A DNA stretch of 64,000 nt from Paulinella micropora. Lineage: Eukaryota > Cercozoa > Imbricatea > Euglyphida. The stretch spans positions 248,644 through 312,643 of the forward strand of contig BJOX01000183.1 of NCBI GenBank assembly GCA_009731375.1. Direction: 5' to 3'. The notes under the pieces were generated by a model, which did no database searches, was not told the DNA's origin, and was given only the letters and a program-made list of their open reading frames with translations. Positions 21,991 through 30,740 of this stretch are shown here, one piece after another; the first letter of the stretch is position 1, and every line of letters starts with the position of its first letter. Made by a program: the position numbers and the translations under genes.

Positions 21991-23817
21991 TTAGATAAAT
22001 GTATTAAATCCATCACCATAACCATTCTGTGCTTTTAATTTCTCCGCTTCTTCTTCTTTTAGGTCTGTATAACCGCTAGCAAACTTAAAGCGGTTGCCTT
22101 TACTTCGTTGGAGGAGGAAGTTCATACTATGCCATCCGCAAGTTGAGGAAGTATCTGATTGTTGTTTTACTTGATTAACCTTCATTAATAAATAACTATC
22201 GGGGTGGCTTCGGTCAATTAGTTGTTTCATTTGTTGTTGAAAGTCTTCCGTTGGTTGGTAAAGTGCTAATGGGTCATACACTTCCACTGACCTGTCTTTA
22301 TCCATACTTACCCAGACTGCTATCCAATGAGACCCCGCTTGTTTGTGATTGTCCAAATTCATGATAAATCCGTATTGCTTTCTTTTTTCTGGATTTAGCC
22401 TATGAATTTCATCGCTGGCAATTGTTCCCAAATACCAGTCGTGTTTTTTCATTATGTCGTCTATTTCATTAGTCATTAGTCCCCGTCCCTCTCCCTCTTG
22501 CTGTGGCTGTGGTTCTGGTTGCTGCGGCTCTGGTTGCTGTGAAGTGTCGCTTAGGGGTAGCGGTTGGGGCATACCTTCATCAATATTTAAATCCGCTGAA
22601 ACTTGTTTATCCACATTCGGGTCTATTGTCATTTTGCTAGTTAGAGTTTTTACAAAGTCCTTTTTATTCATTGTGTGCCTCCAATCATTGCGGGATAGAT
22701 ATTTTTTAATTATTTTTATTGAAAATACCTTATCAATTAATTCTTCTAATGTCTTCGCTCCAGTGTCTACGCGACGCTTGGGGGTATGGTAGGGGGTGTT
22801 TCCCCCTCCAGTCCCTTTTTGTTCAGTAATACCCATATACTCTTCATATCTAGCATAATCCGCTACTTTTCTTTTTACGTTTTCCTTTTCATTTCCAACA
22901 TCAATATTAAACCTTTTAATCATGTCAATAATCCACTTTGAAGTGTCTTTGTAATTTAATTTTTTATGTCCATCACTATCTAGTCTCTTTTTTAAAGCCT
23001 GTGCTAACTCTTTTATAGTAATGTTTGGGTGATAAGTTTTTGGAAATCCTGAGATTAAAAATTGATTAAATAGTAAATTTTCAAAATGCTTACCCTTTTC
23101 TTCTGCTTTCTTTTCTTCTTTTTCAAGTTTTTCTTTATATTCTTCTGCTAACTTTTTCTGTTCCTCTAAAGACGTCGCTGTGGCTATAGCAGCCTGAATA
23201 TCTTGACTGGCTTTTTGTAAGTCTTTACGACTCATCTTTTTTATGAAATTATCTGTATATCCTGCTAATTTCATTGTTTTAATATCTTTCTGCTTTTGCT
23301 TTTTTTCTTCCTCATATTCTTCTTTTGTTTTCAATGGTGCTTCATTTCCCAAATTATCTATTGGTGGTGCTTGTGGAGGTGCTCCAAATGGTGGTGCTAA
23401 TGGTGGTGCTTGTGGCGGTGCTCCAAATTGTGGTGCTTGTGGCTGTCCAAATTGTGGTGGCATAATATATTGATATTGCGGTGGTGGCATAATGGCTAAT
23501 CTTTGGTTCCTTTGCTGTTCGTATTGTAAATCCTCTATGAGTTTTTGTTCCCTTCTTAGTTCTCTGTCTTTTTGTTCTTGTCGTTCCTTAATATCTTCTA
23601 TGTTTTTTCTTTGTTGCCTTTTCTTCTCCTCTTCTATCTCATCCCGTTTCTTCTTTTCCTTTTCTTCCTCGTCATGTATTAACTCATATTTCTTTTGTAA
23701 GTTGCTTTGTATCTGGTTTCGGTTCTCGTGTTCAAGACGATTGAAATCAGATTTGATTATTTTTTCTCTTGGTTTGCGACTAGCCCTTTGCGACTTTGGT
23801 TTGCTAATATATTTCAT
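21991..23817 (-). CDS. PRO: adenain/Ulp1-like cysteine protease with long coiled-coil N-terminus
   Basis: 608 residues. The catalytic domain is the last 160: H497 in GSHWIAVW, D515 in VEVYDPL, Q553 and C560 in STCGWHSM. The Gln-to-Cys distance of seven equals that of adenovirus-type proteases. Such proteases mature virion proteins in Polintons. The first 450 residues are unusual: a highly charged coiled coil (about 45-105), a Pro/Gln/Ala repeat region (110-155, repeating GAPPQAPP), more coiled coil (160-245), then two short globular stretches and a PQ-rich linker. The extension may be a fused scaffold or core protein cleaved by its own protease. The reading frame is intact, and the gene lies directly upstream of the minor capsid gene. 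Confidence 0.85.
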   Translation of the reverse strand: MKYISKPKSQRASRKPREKIIKSDFNRLEHENRNQIQSNLQKKYELIHDEEEKEKKKRDEIEEEKKRQQRKNIEDIKERQEQKDRELRREQKLIEDLQYEQQRNQRLAIMPPPQYQYIMPPQFGQPQAPQFGAPPQAPPLAPPFGAPPQAPPIDNLGNEAPLKTKEEYEEEKKQKQKDIKTMKLAGYTDNFIKKMSRKDLQKASQDIQAAIATATSLEEQKKLAEEYKEKLEKEEKKAEEKGKHFENLLFNQFLISGFPKTYHPNITIKELAQALKKRLDSDGHKKLNYKDTSKWIIDMIKRFNIDVGNEKENVKRKVADYARYEEYMGITEQKGTGGGNTPYHTPKRRVDTGAKTLEELIDKVFSIKIIKKYLSRNDWRHTMNKKDFVKTLTSKMTIDPNVDKQVSADLNIDEGMPQPLPLSDTSQQPEPQQPEPQPQQEGEGRGLMTNEIDDIMKKHDWYLGTIASDEIHRLNPEKRKQYGFIMNLDNHKQAGSHWIAVWVSMDKDRSVEVYDPLALYQPTEDFQQQMKQLIDRSHPDSYLLMKVNQVKQQSDTSSTCGWHSMNFLLQRSKGNRFKFASGYTDLKEEEAEKLKAQNGYGDGFNTFI

Positions 23818-23869
23818 AAAAAGTTTAACGATTTGTAATGTGCTTAAATCATTTGTTTTCTTACCAAAA

Positions 23870-23980
23870 TTAAGATAATATACGGCCCTTCTGGATTATA
23901 TACGGCCTCCCGTTTTTGTTTCTATACACTCGCGGCGGTCTTACCTTAGCCTTTTTCTTATTAGTCTTAGCCGAACCCAT
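23870..23980 (-). CDS. 36-residue basic protein
   Basis: Starts MGSAKTNKKKAKVRPPRVYR and ends GRPYIIQKGRILS. The composition (Lys/Arg-rich head, then an aromatic GRPY...KGR tail) resembles tiny basic proteins seen among virion genes of polinton-like and giant viruses. TATA-like sequence (TGATATA) immediately precedes the ATG, as for other genes of the element. It fills most of the gap between the protease and the next gene. DNA condensation or capsid binding is possible but not shown. Confidence 0.5.
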   Translation of the reverse strand: MGSAKTNKKKAKVRPPRVYRNKNGRPYIIQKGRILS

Positions 23981-24043
23981 TATATCATCAAAAAAATATT
24001 TCTAAATTTTAGAATTTGAAACAAAATATTTTAATGAAACTTA

Positions 24044-24059
24044 GCCCCGCATGCGGGGC
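24044..24059 (-). terminator. 16-bp GC palindrome after the small basic gene
   Basis: GCCCCGCATGCGGGGC is a perfect palindrome in otherwise AT-rich DNA, 17 nt past the stop of the gene ending at 24077 (minus strand). Confidence 0.65.
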
Positions 24060-24076
24060 AGTTGATGAAACACGTT

Positions 24077-24384
24077 TTATCTGAACTTTACAGCACCTCC
24101 TCGTTGCTTACCATATCCAAGTTTTGCAGCGGTAGACCCGATACGAGACGCATATGGAACCCCGACATCACCAAGGGCATTAGCGGTCTTTGAAATAATC
24201 TTGTTATCGCGAAGGAATTTATTAACAGCCATTGCGGTTTTTCCGACCTTAGCCCAGTTAATCTTTCCTCCCTTTTGCCCACTCTTCTTCTTGGTTTTCT
24301 TTTTCCCCCCTTCTGTGGCATTGATGGATTGTATCCGATGTTATATCCTGATGGTTGCGAAATTATCACTGGTGATAATGGCAT
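24077..24384 (-). CDS. small basic protein with GYGKQRGG tail, frameshifted
   Basis: The first frame starts MPLSPVIISQPSGYNIGYNP and becomes poor after a G6A5 run near 24301-24310. A single-base shift there gives a better frame that continues KSGQKGGKINWAKVGK..., an amphipathic middle and a C-terminus GYGKQRGGAVKFR, stopping at 24077. Total length is about 100 residues. The pattern (hydrophobic middle, RGG end) resembles small virion-associated proteins near the ATPase and protease in polinton-like viruses. The break lies in a homopolymer, so it may be a sequencing indel. Function is unknown. Confidence 0.6.
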
Positions 24385-24419
24385 ATATAATACAGAAAAA
24401 TAATTATTTACAAATTTTT

Positions 24420-25234
24420 TTATTTTAATCTGTAAGCAAAATTTTTTCTTAACTCATCATCAACACTTGAAACATAAAGAAAATTAAATCTCTCCTTTGT
24501 AGCCTCATGATACTTTTGAAGAAAATAATCAAAGTCAAAAGATAGGTCTAAATGTTTATACACGAGTTTCATTTTGTCCTGAGACTGACTCGGAAAGATT
24601 AATAAATAATCTAACTTCTTAATTGCTTCTGGCCGTAGGTCGTTCAGATACTGGCTTGACATAATCACCTTTGATTTATAGTGCCTATTCTTTTTTAACA
24701 AATCGCTTACGGACTTGTCTCTTAATCCGCTCCCTAAATCGTCCAAAACAAAAACAACCTCTGGAGAAATATACTTACTTGGTCTCTCTTTCTTCTCATC
24801 GCCTTCTTCCTTTTTCTTTTCCTTTCCAAAGTATAAAAATTGTGGTTTTTCTATCGGTTCTTTATCTTTGATTTCGCCTTCCTGCTCTTCGTTATCTCTG
24901 TTCAATTTGTCTAACTCATAATCAATGACATTTACACCATCTGATTTGAGAAAGGTATAAATTGCCATTGGGTTGCCTCTGTTCTTAAAGTGCTTTACCA
25001 TTGCTTTATAAATGTAGTCCTTGTGTATTGTTGAAGCAATAATGACAATACGGGTCTTTCTGTCTGTTGTCCGTTTCAGTATTTCAAAGAGTGCTGTCGT
25101 TTTCCCGCTCTTCTTACGGCTAGCAGAAATATATTTGCGTAAGGTTCGTTAAATAATTTATAACCTTTCGCCTGTTTGTCTCCGTTTCCATCCTGCTTCA
25201 CAGGTTTCACCTTGACATTGTTTATTTTCTCCAT
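24420..25234 (-). CDS. ATPase: A32/FtsK-HerA-type genome packaging ATPase, one frameshift
   Basis: The start is the ATG at 25232-25234 (MEKINNVKVK). The Walker A motif, read as SRKKSGKTTAL after a one-base shift near 25113-25141, is followed by RIVIIAST. The main frame (from 25001) contains Walker B VVFVLDDLGSGL, then KVIMSSQYLNDLRPEA, a glutamine sensor of the family, and ends FAYRLK. A charged insert of about 50 residues sits before Walker B. The order matches the ATPases of Polintons, virophages and NCLDVs that pump DNA into the capsid. The frameshift separates Walker A from the rest and would inactivate the enzyme if real. Confidence 0.85.
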
Positions 25235-25242
25235 CCTATATT

Positions 25243-25605
25243 CTACCCTACGAATTCCAAAAACACAACAATTCTTCCCGCTAAATTTCCTGTGTCAATA
25301 TTTCCGCTGTCAGTTTCAAGGACTTTAAATGTATATTGTCCGTCAGTCCATCCGACAACACCCAAATTATAACCGAGGTTTGAAATGTTTGCTGTGGCGC
25401 TGTCCGCAAATGTTCCGATATATCCAATTCTATCCATGTAAAGAATTCTGGTTTTTGTCTCTGTCTGGTCGTTCATATAGTGAATAAATTTTACATTCAT
25501 TTTGGTGGGTGTGAATGACATTTCAATATTTTTATTAAATGTTTTGCTTCCTCCAGCAAAATCATTGCTCAGAAAAATAATCTTTTGGTATTTATAGTCA
25601 GCCAT
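25243..25605 (-). CDS. 120-residue predicted beta-rich protein
   Basis: Starts MADYKYQKIIFLSNDFAGGS and ends RIVVFLEFVG. Alternating hydrophobic residues suggest a small beta-sandwich; there are no cysteines, signal or membrane segment. It stops 8 bases before the ATPase start and is therefore probably cotranscribed with it. The position inside the virion-gene block suggests a minor virion component. No family is recognised. Confidence 0.55.
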   Translation of the reverse strand: MADYKYQKIIFLSNDFAGGSKTFNKNIEMSFTPTKMNVKFIHYMNDQTETKTRILYMDRIGYIGTFADSATANISNLGYNLGVVGWTDGQYTFKVLETDSGNIDTGNLAGRIVVFLEFVG

Positions 25606-25699
25606 GATGTCCTCTATATTAGTGCTAATAAACTTTTTATTAATTAATATTTCTGCTCGGACTGCCTGCGACTTTTACTCACGGGTCAGTGATAAAAAA

Positions 25700-25866
25700 A
25701 TGAAAGTTGTGTGTGGTGTATTCAAAAAGGAATAGAAACAAAATTTAAATGTGCGTATAAGCCTATGAGTGATTGGTGTGTTAGTTTTGATAAAGCACTA
25801 CCTTTAATGTGCTCAAATGATGATATGTGGTATAAAATACATTTATATGAATGTTCATTTCTTTGA
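25700..25866 (+). CDS. possible 55-residue cysteine-rich ORF with a one-base frameshift
   Basis: Starts MKVVCGVFKK at 25700. The frame stops in an A5 run, and the adjacent frame continues GIETKFKCAYKPMSDW to a stop at 25866, with five cysteines in total. It is on the opposite strand to its neighbours and overlaps the end of the next minus-strand gene by 12 bases. Only composition and the otherwise empty 250-bp gap support it. Confidence 0.25.
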
Positions 25867-26196
25867 AGAAGGCGATGGAAGGCATATCCCAATCAAAAGT
25901 GTTAGGATTCCGACATAAGTGTTGGCTACCTCACAAGGTAAGTTCTTTTCAGATAGCCTTACGATACAAAGGGTTATAATGGAGATAATGACACCCATTT
26001 GAAATAAGTATTTAATGAGTCGGCTGTCAGTTGGTCTGTTTGTTATACAACAACAATTCCAGTTATCTTCCAATTCGTGCTCTACTTTTTTTTCTTCATT
26101 CTTCAGTGAAATGTCTAAAATACGATTTTTTATTTCTGGAGTTAGTTCGCCATCTATTTCAATGACTGGCGGTGGTGGGTGTAATCTAGGGGGCAT
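25855..26196 (-). CDS. two-transmembrane-segment protein
   Basis: 113 residues. A proline-rich head (MPPRLHPPPPVIEIDGELTP), a helical acidic stretch and a CCC cluster precede DSRLIKYLFQ, a first membrane helix (GVIISIITLCIV), a short loop with a cysteine, a second helix (YVGILTLLIGICL) and a PSPSSKK end. This arrangement, including the terminal P-S-P, recurs in small membrane proteins of algal viruses and polinton-like viruses. Its ATG overlaps the end of the fibre gene by 11 bases, so the two are probably cotranscribed. A holin-like or virion membrane role is possible, without direct evidence. Confidence 0.6.
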   Translation of the reverse strand: MPPRLHPPPPVIEIDGELTPEIKNRILDISLKNEEKKVEHELEDNWNCCCITNRPTDSRLIKYLFQMGVIISIITLCIVRLSEKNLPCEVANTYVGILTLLIGICLPSPSSKK

Positions 26197-29100
26197 TAGG
26201 AGGGAATACGACTGCTCGTATTTCTGCCAATTGGTTTGCTTGGTCTTGTAGTATATTCATAAGATTTTTTTTTTCTTTTTCTAAATTAACTACCTTTTCT
26301 GCCATGTGTTGAAAAGCACTTATTAATATTGGTATAAAACTTGTATATGTTATGCCTTCAAGGTAGCCATTTCCATCATCCGCTTTTATTCCACTTTCGG
26401 ATACAAACTCTGGAAATACTTTTTTGACTTCGTCCGCAATAAATCCGTGGTTCTTTTTTTCTTGCTTCTCGTCTGATTTCCAATAATACGAACAGCAGTT
26501 TATTTTTGATAATTTCTCGCAACACTCCCCGCAGTCTAATGTTTTAATATCAGATTTTAGCCTCCTGTCCGATGTATATGTCCAATTACCATTAAGAGGA
26601 ACATAAACATAATTACCAGAAGGCTCACCCGTAGAGTTTGAAGTAGTCCAACCATGAAGCAAACCATTAACCGCACCAATTACAGCATAATTCGTATATC
26701 CTCCCGATTTCATAAATATTTGTGGGTCGACTGTGGCACTTGGTCTTTGTCTTATTGTCAAATAACCACTGGATGTTGTTGGAATAGTTATCCCCGCACT
26801 TGCAGTAATTAATCCCTTTGTCCATAAAGTTCCATTTGCTCCATTTAATGACATTAACAATTGCTCGGATGAGTTCTCCCATATAAAACCATCTGTTGAA
26901 ACATTGCTTACTCTAAATCTAACAGCGAAAGAGCTAATATCAAATCCAGCGACGGCCGCCGTCGTTCCACCTACTAGACTTTTGCCTGCCGTTGATTGCG
27001 CCATATAAATACCATAATTTGTGTTACCTGTATCCCACAGAAATATTCCGCGTGTATTACCACCATTTGTATTTCCTTGTATAACTATGCTAGAACCTCC
27101 AGTTGCCGTTAATAATCCGCTCGCCGTTAATGTTGTTGTAGTCATACCAGCAGTCGCCGTTAATGTACTAGTTCCCGTTATGGTTCCGCCACTTGTTATG
27201 TTGTTTGAATTCATATCCAAAGCACCATAAAACCGCATACCGCCCGCATTGTTAAAACGGACAATGTCGGATGAAGCACTTTTATTATCCAAAAGTTTTG
27301 AAATATAAAGTCCAGCCCATTTTACATCAAATGCTACATTAGTGAATAAATATCCTCTTTGGTCGGCGGTTCCACTTGAATCAGTATTTAAAGTATATAA
27401 GAAAGACTGCCAATCACCTGACTGTGAAAAGAATATATCTCCTCCATTTTGGTTTAATATCCGAGCCCCATTATATGTAATATTTCCGCCATTAGTGATA
27501 GTTTGATTATTAAAATCCGCAGTGTTTGTTAGAGTTAGATATTTTATCACAGTGCTCGCACCATTAAATGTTTTACTTCCTGTTATGGTTTGGTCTCCTG
27601 TTAGTTTTACATTTTGCCCGTCCAATGTATCTACATAACTTTTGTTTGCTCCATCGGCCGCTAATGTCGGGGTTCCAAGGTTGGCTATTTTGCTGCTATT
27701 ACAATCTAGCCCAGAAGCATTTACCCAGCCGACAATCACCCCATCAATAACGAAACTTATTTTTTTCGCATTTATTTCAAAGTTATAATTTACTCCCGTG
27801 CCCATATCAAGGCATCCGATAGTTCCTATATTGGCTGTGGAGTTAAAAACCACGAATGTTCCTTTTGTTGTCGCATTCGTTGAATTTCCAGTTATTTCAA
27901 GGGCACTGCTAAATGTCTTAATTCCTGCTATGGTTTGGTTTCCTGAAGTTTTAACCGCCGAAGTATCAAGGACGGAAACATCAACACCATCAACAAGATT
28001 TACATTTGTTATACTCTGGCTTCCCATATTTAGTCCGCCATTCGCTGTTATCGCCCCACTCGCCGTTAATGTGGTTGTTGATACTCCCGCACTTGCGGTT
28101 ATTACCTTTGAAGCCTTAACCTCCCCCATTATTAATCCTGAATAATTCGTTTGTCCCGCCATAGTAAAATATATGACTATCGGTTGAAGCATTAACATTA
28201 TAAACCAAAGTTTGACTAGCAATACCAAATCCAAAAAACGCAGTTGTTGATAGTGTCCCTCCGTCCCATAAAACTAATTTATTGTTGGCGAGTGCTTTTC
28301 TATCTATGAAAACAATTTTCCCTGCTCCTACTACCACATTGTCGCTTGTTATTAATGTTGTTGTTGTTATCCCCGCATTTGCTTTAATTTCATTACTAAA
28401 TGACTTAGTTCCTGCTATTGTTTGGTCTCCTGTTAGTTTAACGACTGCGGTATCAAGAGTCGAAACATCAATACCATCAACATTACCGACATTCGTAATC
28501 GCAAAACCGCCCATGTTTAGTGCTCCCGTCATAGCCGTTGTTCCGTCCTTTGCTAGTTTCGTATCAGTGTATGCCTTCGTTGAAGCATCGCCGTCATAGA
28601 ATGGTGCTGGAAGTCCGCTGATTGCTGTTGTGCCGCTAAAATTTAAAACATTGCCTGTCAATGTTATCCCACTCCCTTTGGTAGAAGCAAGAAGTATGGA
28701 AGAACCAACAATGCTTAGTGGATAGCCCGTTGCCCCACCTGCCTCCGACGAATAAATAGAACCCGTATTATTGTTGTAATTGAAGAATAACTTACCTGTA
28801 TTTAATGGATTTGAATCTTTTATACCCAAATAAGTAGTAAATATTTTATTCCCTGTTATGGTTTGGTCTCCTGTTAGTTTAACCACCGAAGTATCAAGGG
28901 CAGAAACATCAATATCAACATTACCGACATTTGAAATAGCAAATCCTCCCATATTTAATCCGCCCGTCATGTTTGCTGTTCCGTCTAATCTAAGAAAAGG
29001 TGAAGCAACATTTCTCCATTGCCCCGTGCTATAAATGAGTAGTTGGTTATCGGCTGGTGTGCCTGTAATTAACACATCGCTGTGTGTATTAATTGAGCCA

Positions 29101-29747
29101 TCCGCGGACACTTTATCATTATTGTCTTCATGCTCAGATATCCAAGTATCAACATCTTTGGNNNNNNNNNNTGTATTTAGTAAATTAACTCCCGTTATGT
29201 TCAAATTACCGCCCATACTAATGTTGCCGAATTCATCAACATTTATCGGAAATGTTTTATTTACCCAGTTGATTGAATTATATGTTAGATAACTATTCAT
29301 CGCTATTGGTGCGGTTATGACCACATCTGTGAGTGTATCAATTGAGCCAATGGTTGTATTTCTCCATTCACCCCACATCATTATATGTTAAGTATTGCCC
29401 GACCACTGGTGCGGATATGTTTGTGTCTATGAGATTGTATAGACTGGTTTGGTGCGGATTACTTGTATTAGAGCGGTGTTGAGTTGAAGCCTTAACCTCG
29501 TCGTTGTCCCTTACTCGTTGTTCTGTATAGTATAAATTTTTTCCTTCTTTTATGTCAGTTGTTGATTTGGTAGATAATCTTGTGTCAAATCGGCCGTCAG
29601 TGTAATAAAGATTTACGGGTCGGCGTCTTCTGGCACTCTGTCTGTGTTTAAGCCTACTATGTTGGTATTGGTAAGGTCTAAGTTAAGTATGTCAAGACTA
29701 TCAACAGCCAACTCATTAAGGCCTAAGAGTGATTTATATTGCGACAT
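26186..29747 (-). CDS. giant trimeric fibre with C-terminal S74 intramolecular chaperone, frameshifted
   Basis: One gene of about 1,190 codons starting MSQYKSLLGLNELAVDSLDI at 29747. The frame is broken near 29610, 29390 and 28125, and a 10-N gap lies at 29162. The N-terminal region contains NLYYTDGRFDTRLSTKSTTD and NLYYTEQRVRDN, a repeat typical of phage tail fibres. The shaft has at least three GGLNMG...NV.GIDVS.LDTS.VKLTGDQTI-type repeats alternating with Thr/Ala-rich TLTASG segments. The C-terminus contains YTSDRRLKSDI, the self-cleavage site of Peptidase_S74 chaperones, followed by HGFIADEV and a closing coiled coil. In phages this domain trimerises the fibre and is then released. A host-binding spike on the Polinton virion is inferred. 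If the frameshifts are real, the fibre is inactive. Confidence 0.8.
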
Positions 29748-29805
29748 ATTATATTAATGAATATTTAATTTGTAAATACTAAAAATATATTAATCTTAGT
29801 ATAGA
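29748..29805. promoter_or_regulatory. divergent intergenic region
   Basis: 58 AT-rich bases separate the fibre start (minus) from the next plus-strand gene, with TATA-like runs beside both ATGs (AATATAAT before the fibre start, AGTATAGA before 29806). Confidence 0.4.
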
Positions 29806-30321
29806 ATGCCGTCTGCTGAAGCAAGTCGTAAGAATTGGGGTAATGCTGTGGAAGGAATAAAAGCGAAAGCAAAACAACGAAAGATGGAGCATGCTAAAAA
29901 TGTTTTGGCACAATACCGAAATGCTGTAAAGCAAGAAGATGAGGATATGGAGGAAAGAATAAAGCAAATTGAAGAAAAGAACTTGGCTAAGGATATTATT
30001 ACTGAACATGATAATGATAGCCTAGAGGAGAAGAGTGAGAGTGAGGATGAGGTTGATTTCACTGATATCATTGCTGAAAAGATGGCTAAGATGAAAATCA
30101 AGAGAGCGAAAGCGGAGACTAAGAGAGCGAAGAAGAGCAAGAAGCCCGAGCCTGAGGAAAGTGAAGAAAGTGAAAGCGAGAGTAGTGAAGAAGAAGAGCC
30201 AAAACCTAAGAAAGGCAAAGGAAAAAAATCAAGTAGTGTAAGTGTAAAAGTATATAATCAGTCTTCAGGTGCTAAGAAAGAAAAAAGTGATGATGTCTCA
30301 CGGATGTTTCTTAAATTTTAA
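29806..30321 (+). CDS. charged coiled-coil protein of unknown function
   Basis: 171 residues. The N-terminus is basic and helical (MPSAEASRKNWGNAVEGIKA), the middle acidic (EEKSESEDEVDFTD), followed by KIKRAKAETKRAKKSKK and a Ser/Glu tract (EESEESESESSEEEE). The C-terminus reads DDVSRMFLKF. Alternating acidic and basic low-complexity blocks suggest a scaffold, core or chromatin-interacting protein; no family is recognised. It is a lone plus-strand gene between the fibre and the integrase cluster, and two large hairpins follow its stop. Confidence 0.6.
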   Translation: MPSAEASRKNWGNAVEGIKAKAKQRKMEHAKNVLAQYRNAVKQEDEDMEERIKQIEEKNLAKDIITEHDNDSLEEKSESEDEVDFTDIIAEKMAKMKIKRAKAETKRAKKSKKPEPEESEESESESSEEEEPKPKKGKGKKSSSVSVKVYNQSSGAKKEKSDDVSRMFLKF

Positions 30322-30327
30322 ATGATA

Positions 30328-30394
30328 TTTATGAGCATCGCTTTCATCCAATGTTGAATTTTCAACATAACGCTCATTTTCGCTTGCTCATAAA
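30328..30394 (+). terminator. nested hairpin after the charged protein gene
   Basis: A 10-bp outer stem (TTTATGAGCA with TGCTCATAAA) encloses the perfect palindromic hairpin ATGTTGAATTTTCAACAT (30351-30368). It begins 6 nt past the stop at 30321. Confidence 0.7.
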
Positions 30395-30423
30395 CATCGT
30401 CTGCTGTTAAAGTATAAACGATG

Positions 30424-30468
30424 TTTGAAAAACACACGGGAGCGTTAGCGGGAGTGTGGATTTTCAAA
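30424..30468 (-). terminator. hairpin with conserved loop, second copy
   Basis: An 8-bp outer stem (TTTGAAAA with TTTTCAAA), CACAC/GTGTG, and a 16-nt loop. It lies 5 nt past the stop of the minus-strand gene ending at 30474. The core matches the hairpin at 17488 at 25 of 26 positions in the same gene-relative orientation, while the outer stem is different but still paired. Confidence 0.75.
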
Positions 30469-30473
30469 TATCA

Positions 30474-30730
30474 TTACCAGAGATAGTGATAAGAATAATA
30501 ATTCGCATACTCTGGATTATTATAAGTTAATTCGCCTTTTGAATTTTTTATAGCCTTTGCTCTTTTTCTATAATTTTTCTTCTTTCTTTGTCTAAGTGGT
30601 TAAAATGTGAATATAGCCCTATGCGGTCTTTATAATGTTCATATCTAGTATCTCCAAAATTAATAATCTTACCTTTAGGACTAATGAATTTACATTTTTT
30701 ATTCTTAACATCGGATTTTGAAAATCTCAT
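30474..30730 (-). CDS. giant-virus-type small protein (DUF5754-like), frameshifted
   Basis: The first frame reads MRFSKSDVKNKKCKFISPKG, then FGDTRYEHYKDRIGLYSHFN and stops early. A one-base shift near 30570-30580 (T-rich run) gives a continuation with RRKNYRKRAKAI and ends YYSYHYLW at 30474, about 85 residues in total. The pattern (FG..Y.HYKD..R...YS.HN....RR.NY..RA) resembles a family of unknown function in NCLDVs and virophages. The ATG lies 10 bases from the divergent integrase ATG. Confidence 0.6.
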
Positions 30731-30740
30731 TGTATATAAT
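30731..30740. promoter_or_regulatory. 10-bp divergent promoter between two start codons
   Basis: Only TGTATATAAT separates the ATGs of the minus-strand small gene (30730) and the integrase (30741). The TATA-like sequence directly before the ATG fits the pattern of many genes in this element, implying extremely short 5' leaders or upstream signals inside the opposing gene. Confidence 0.5.
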
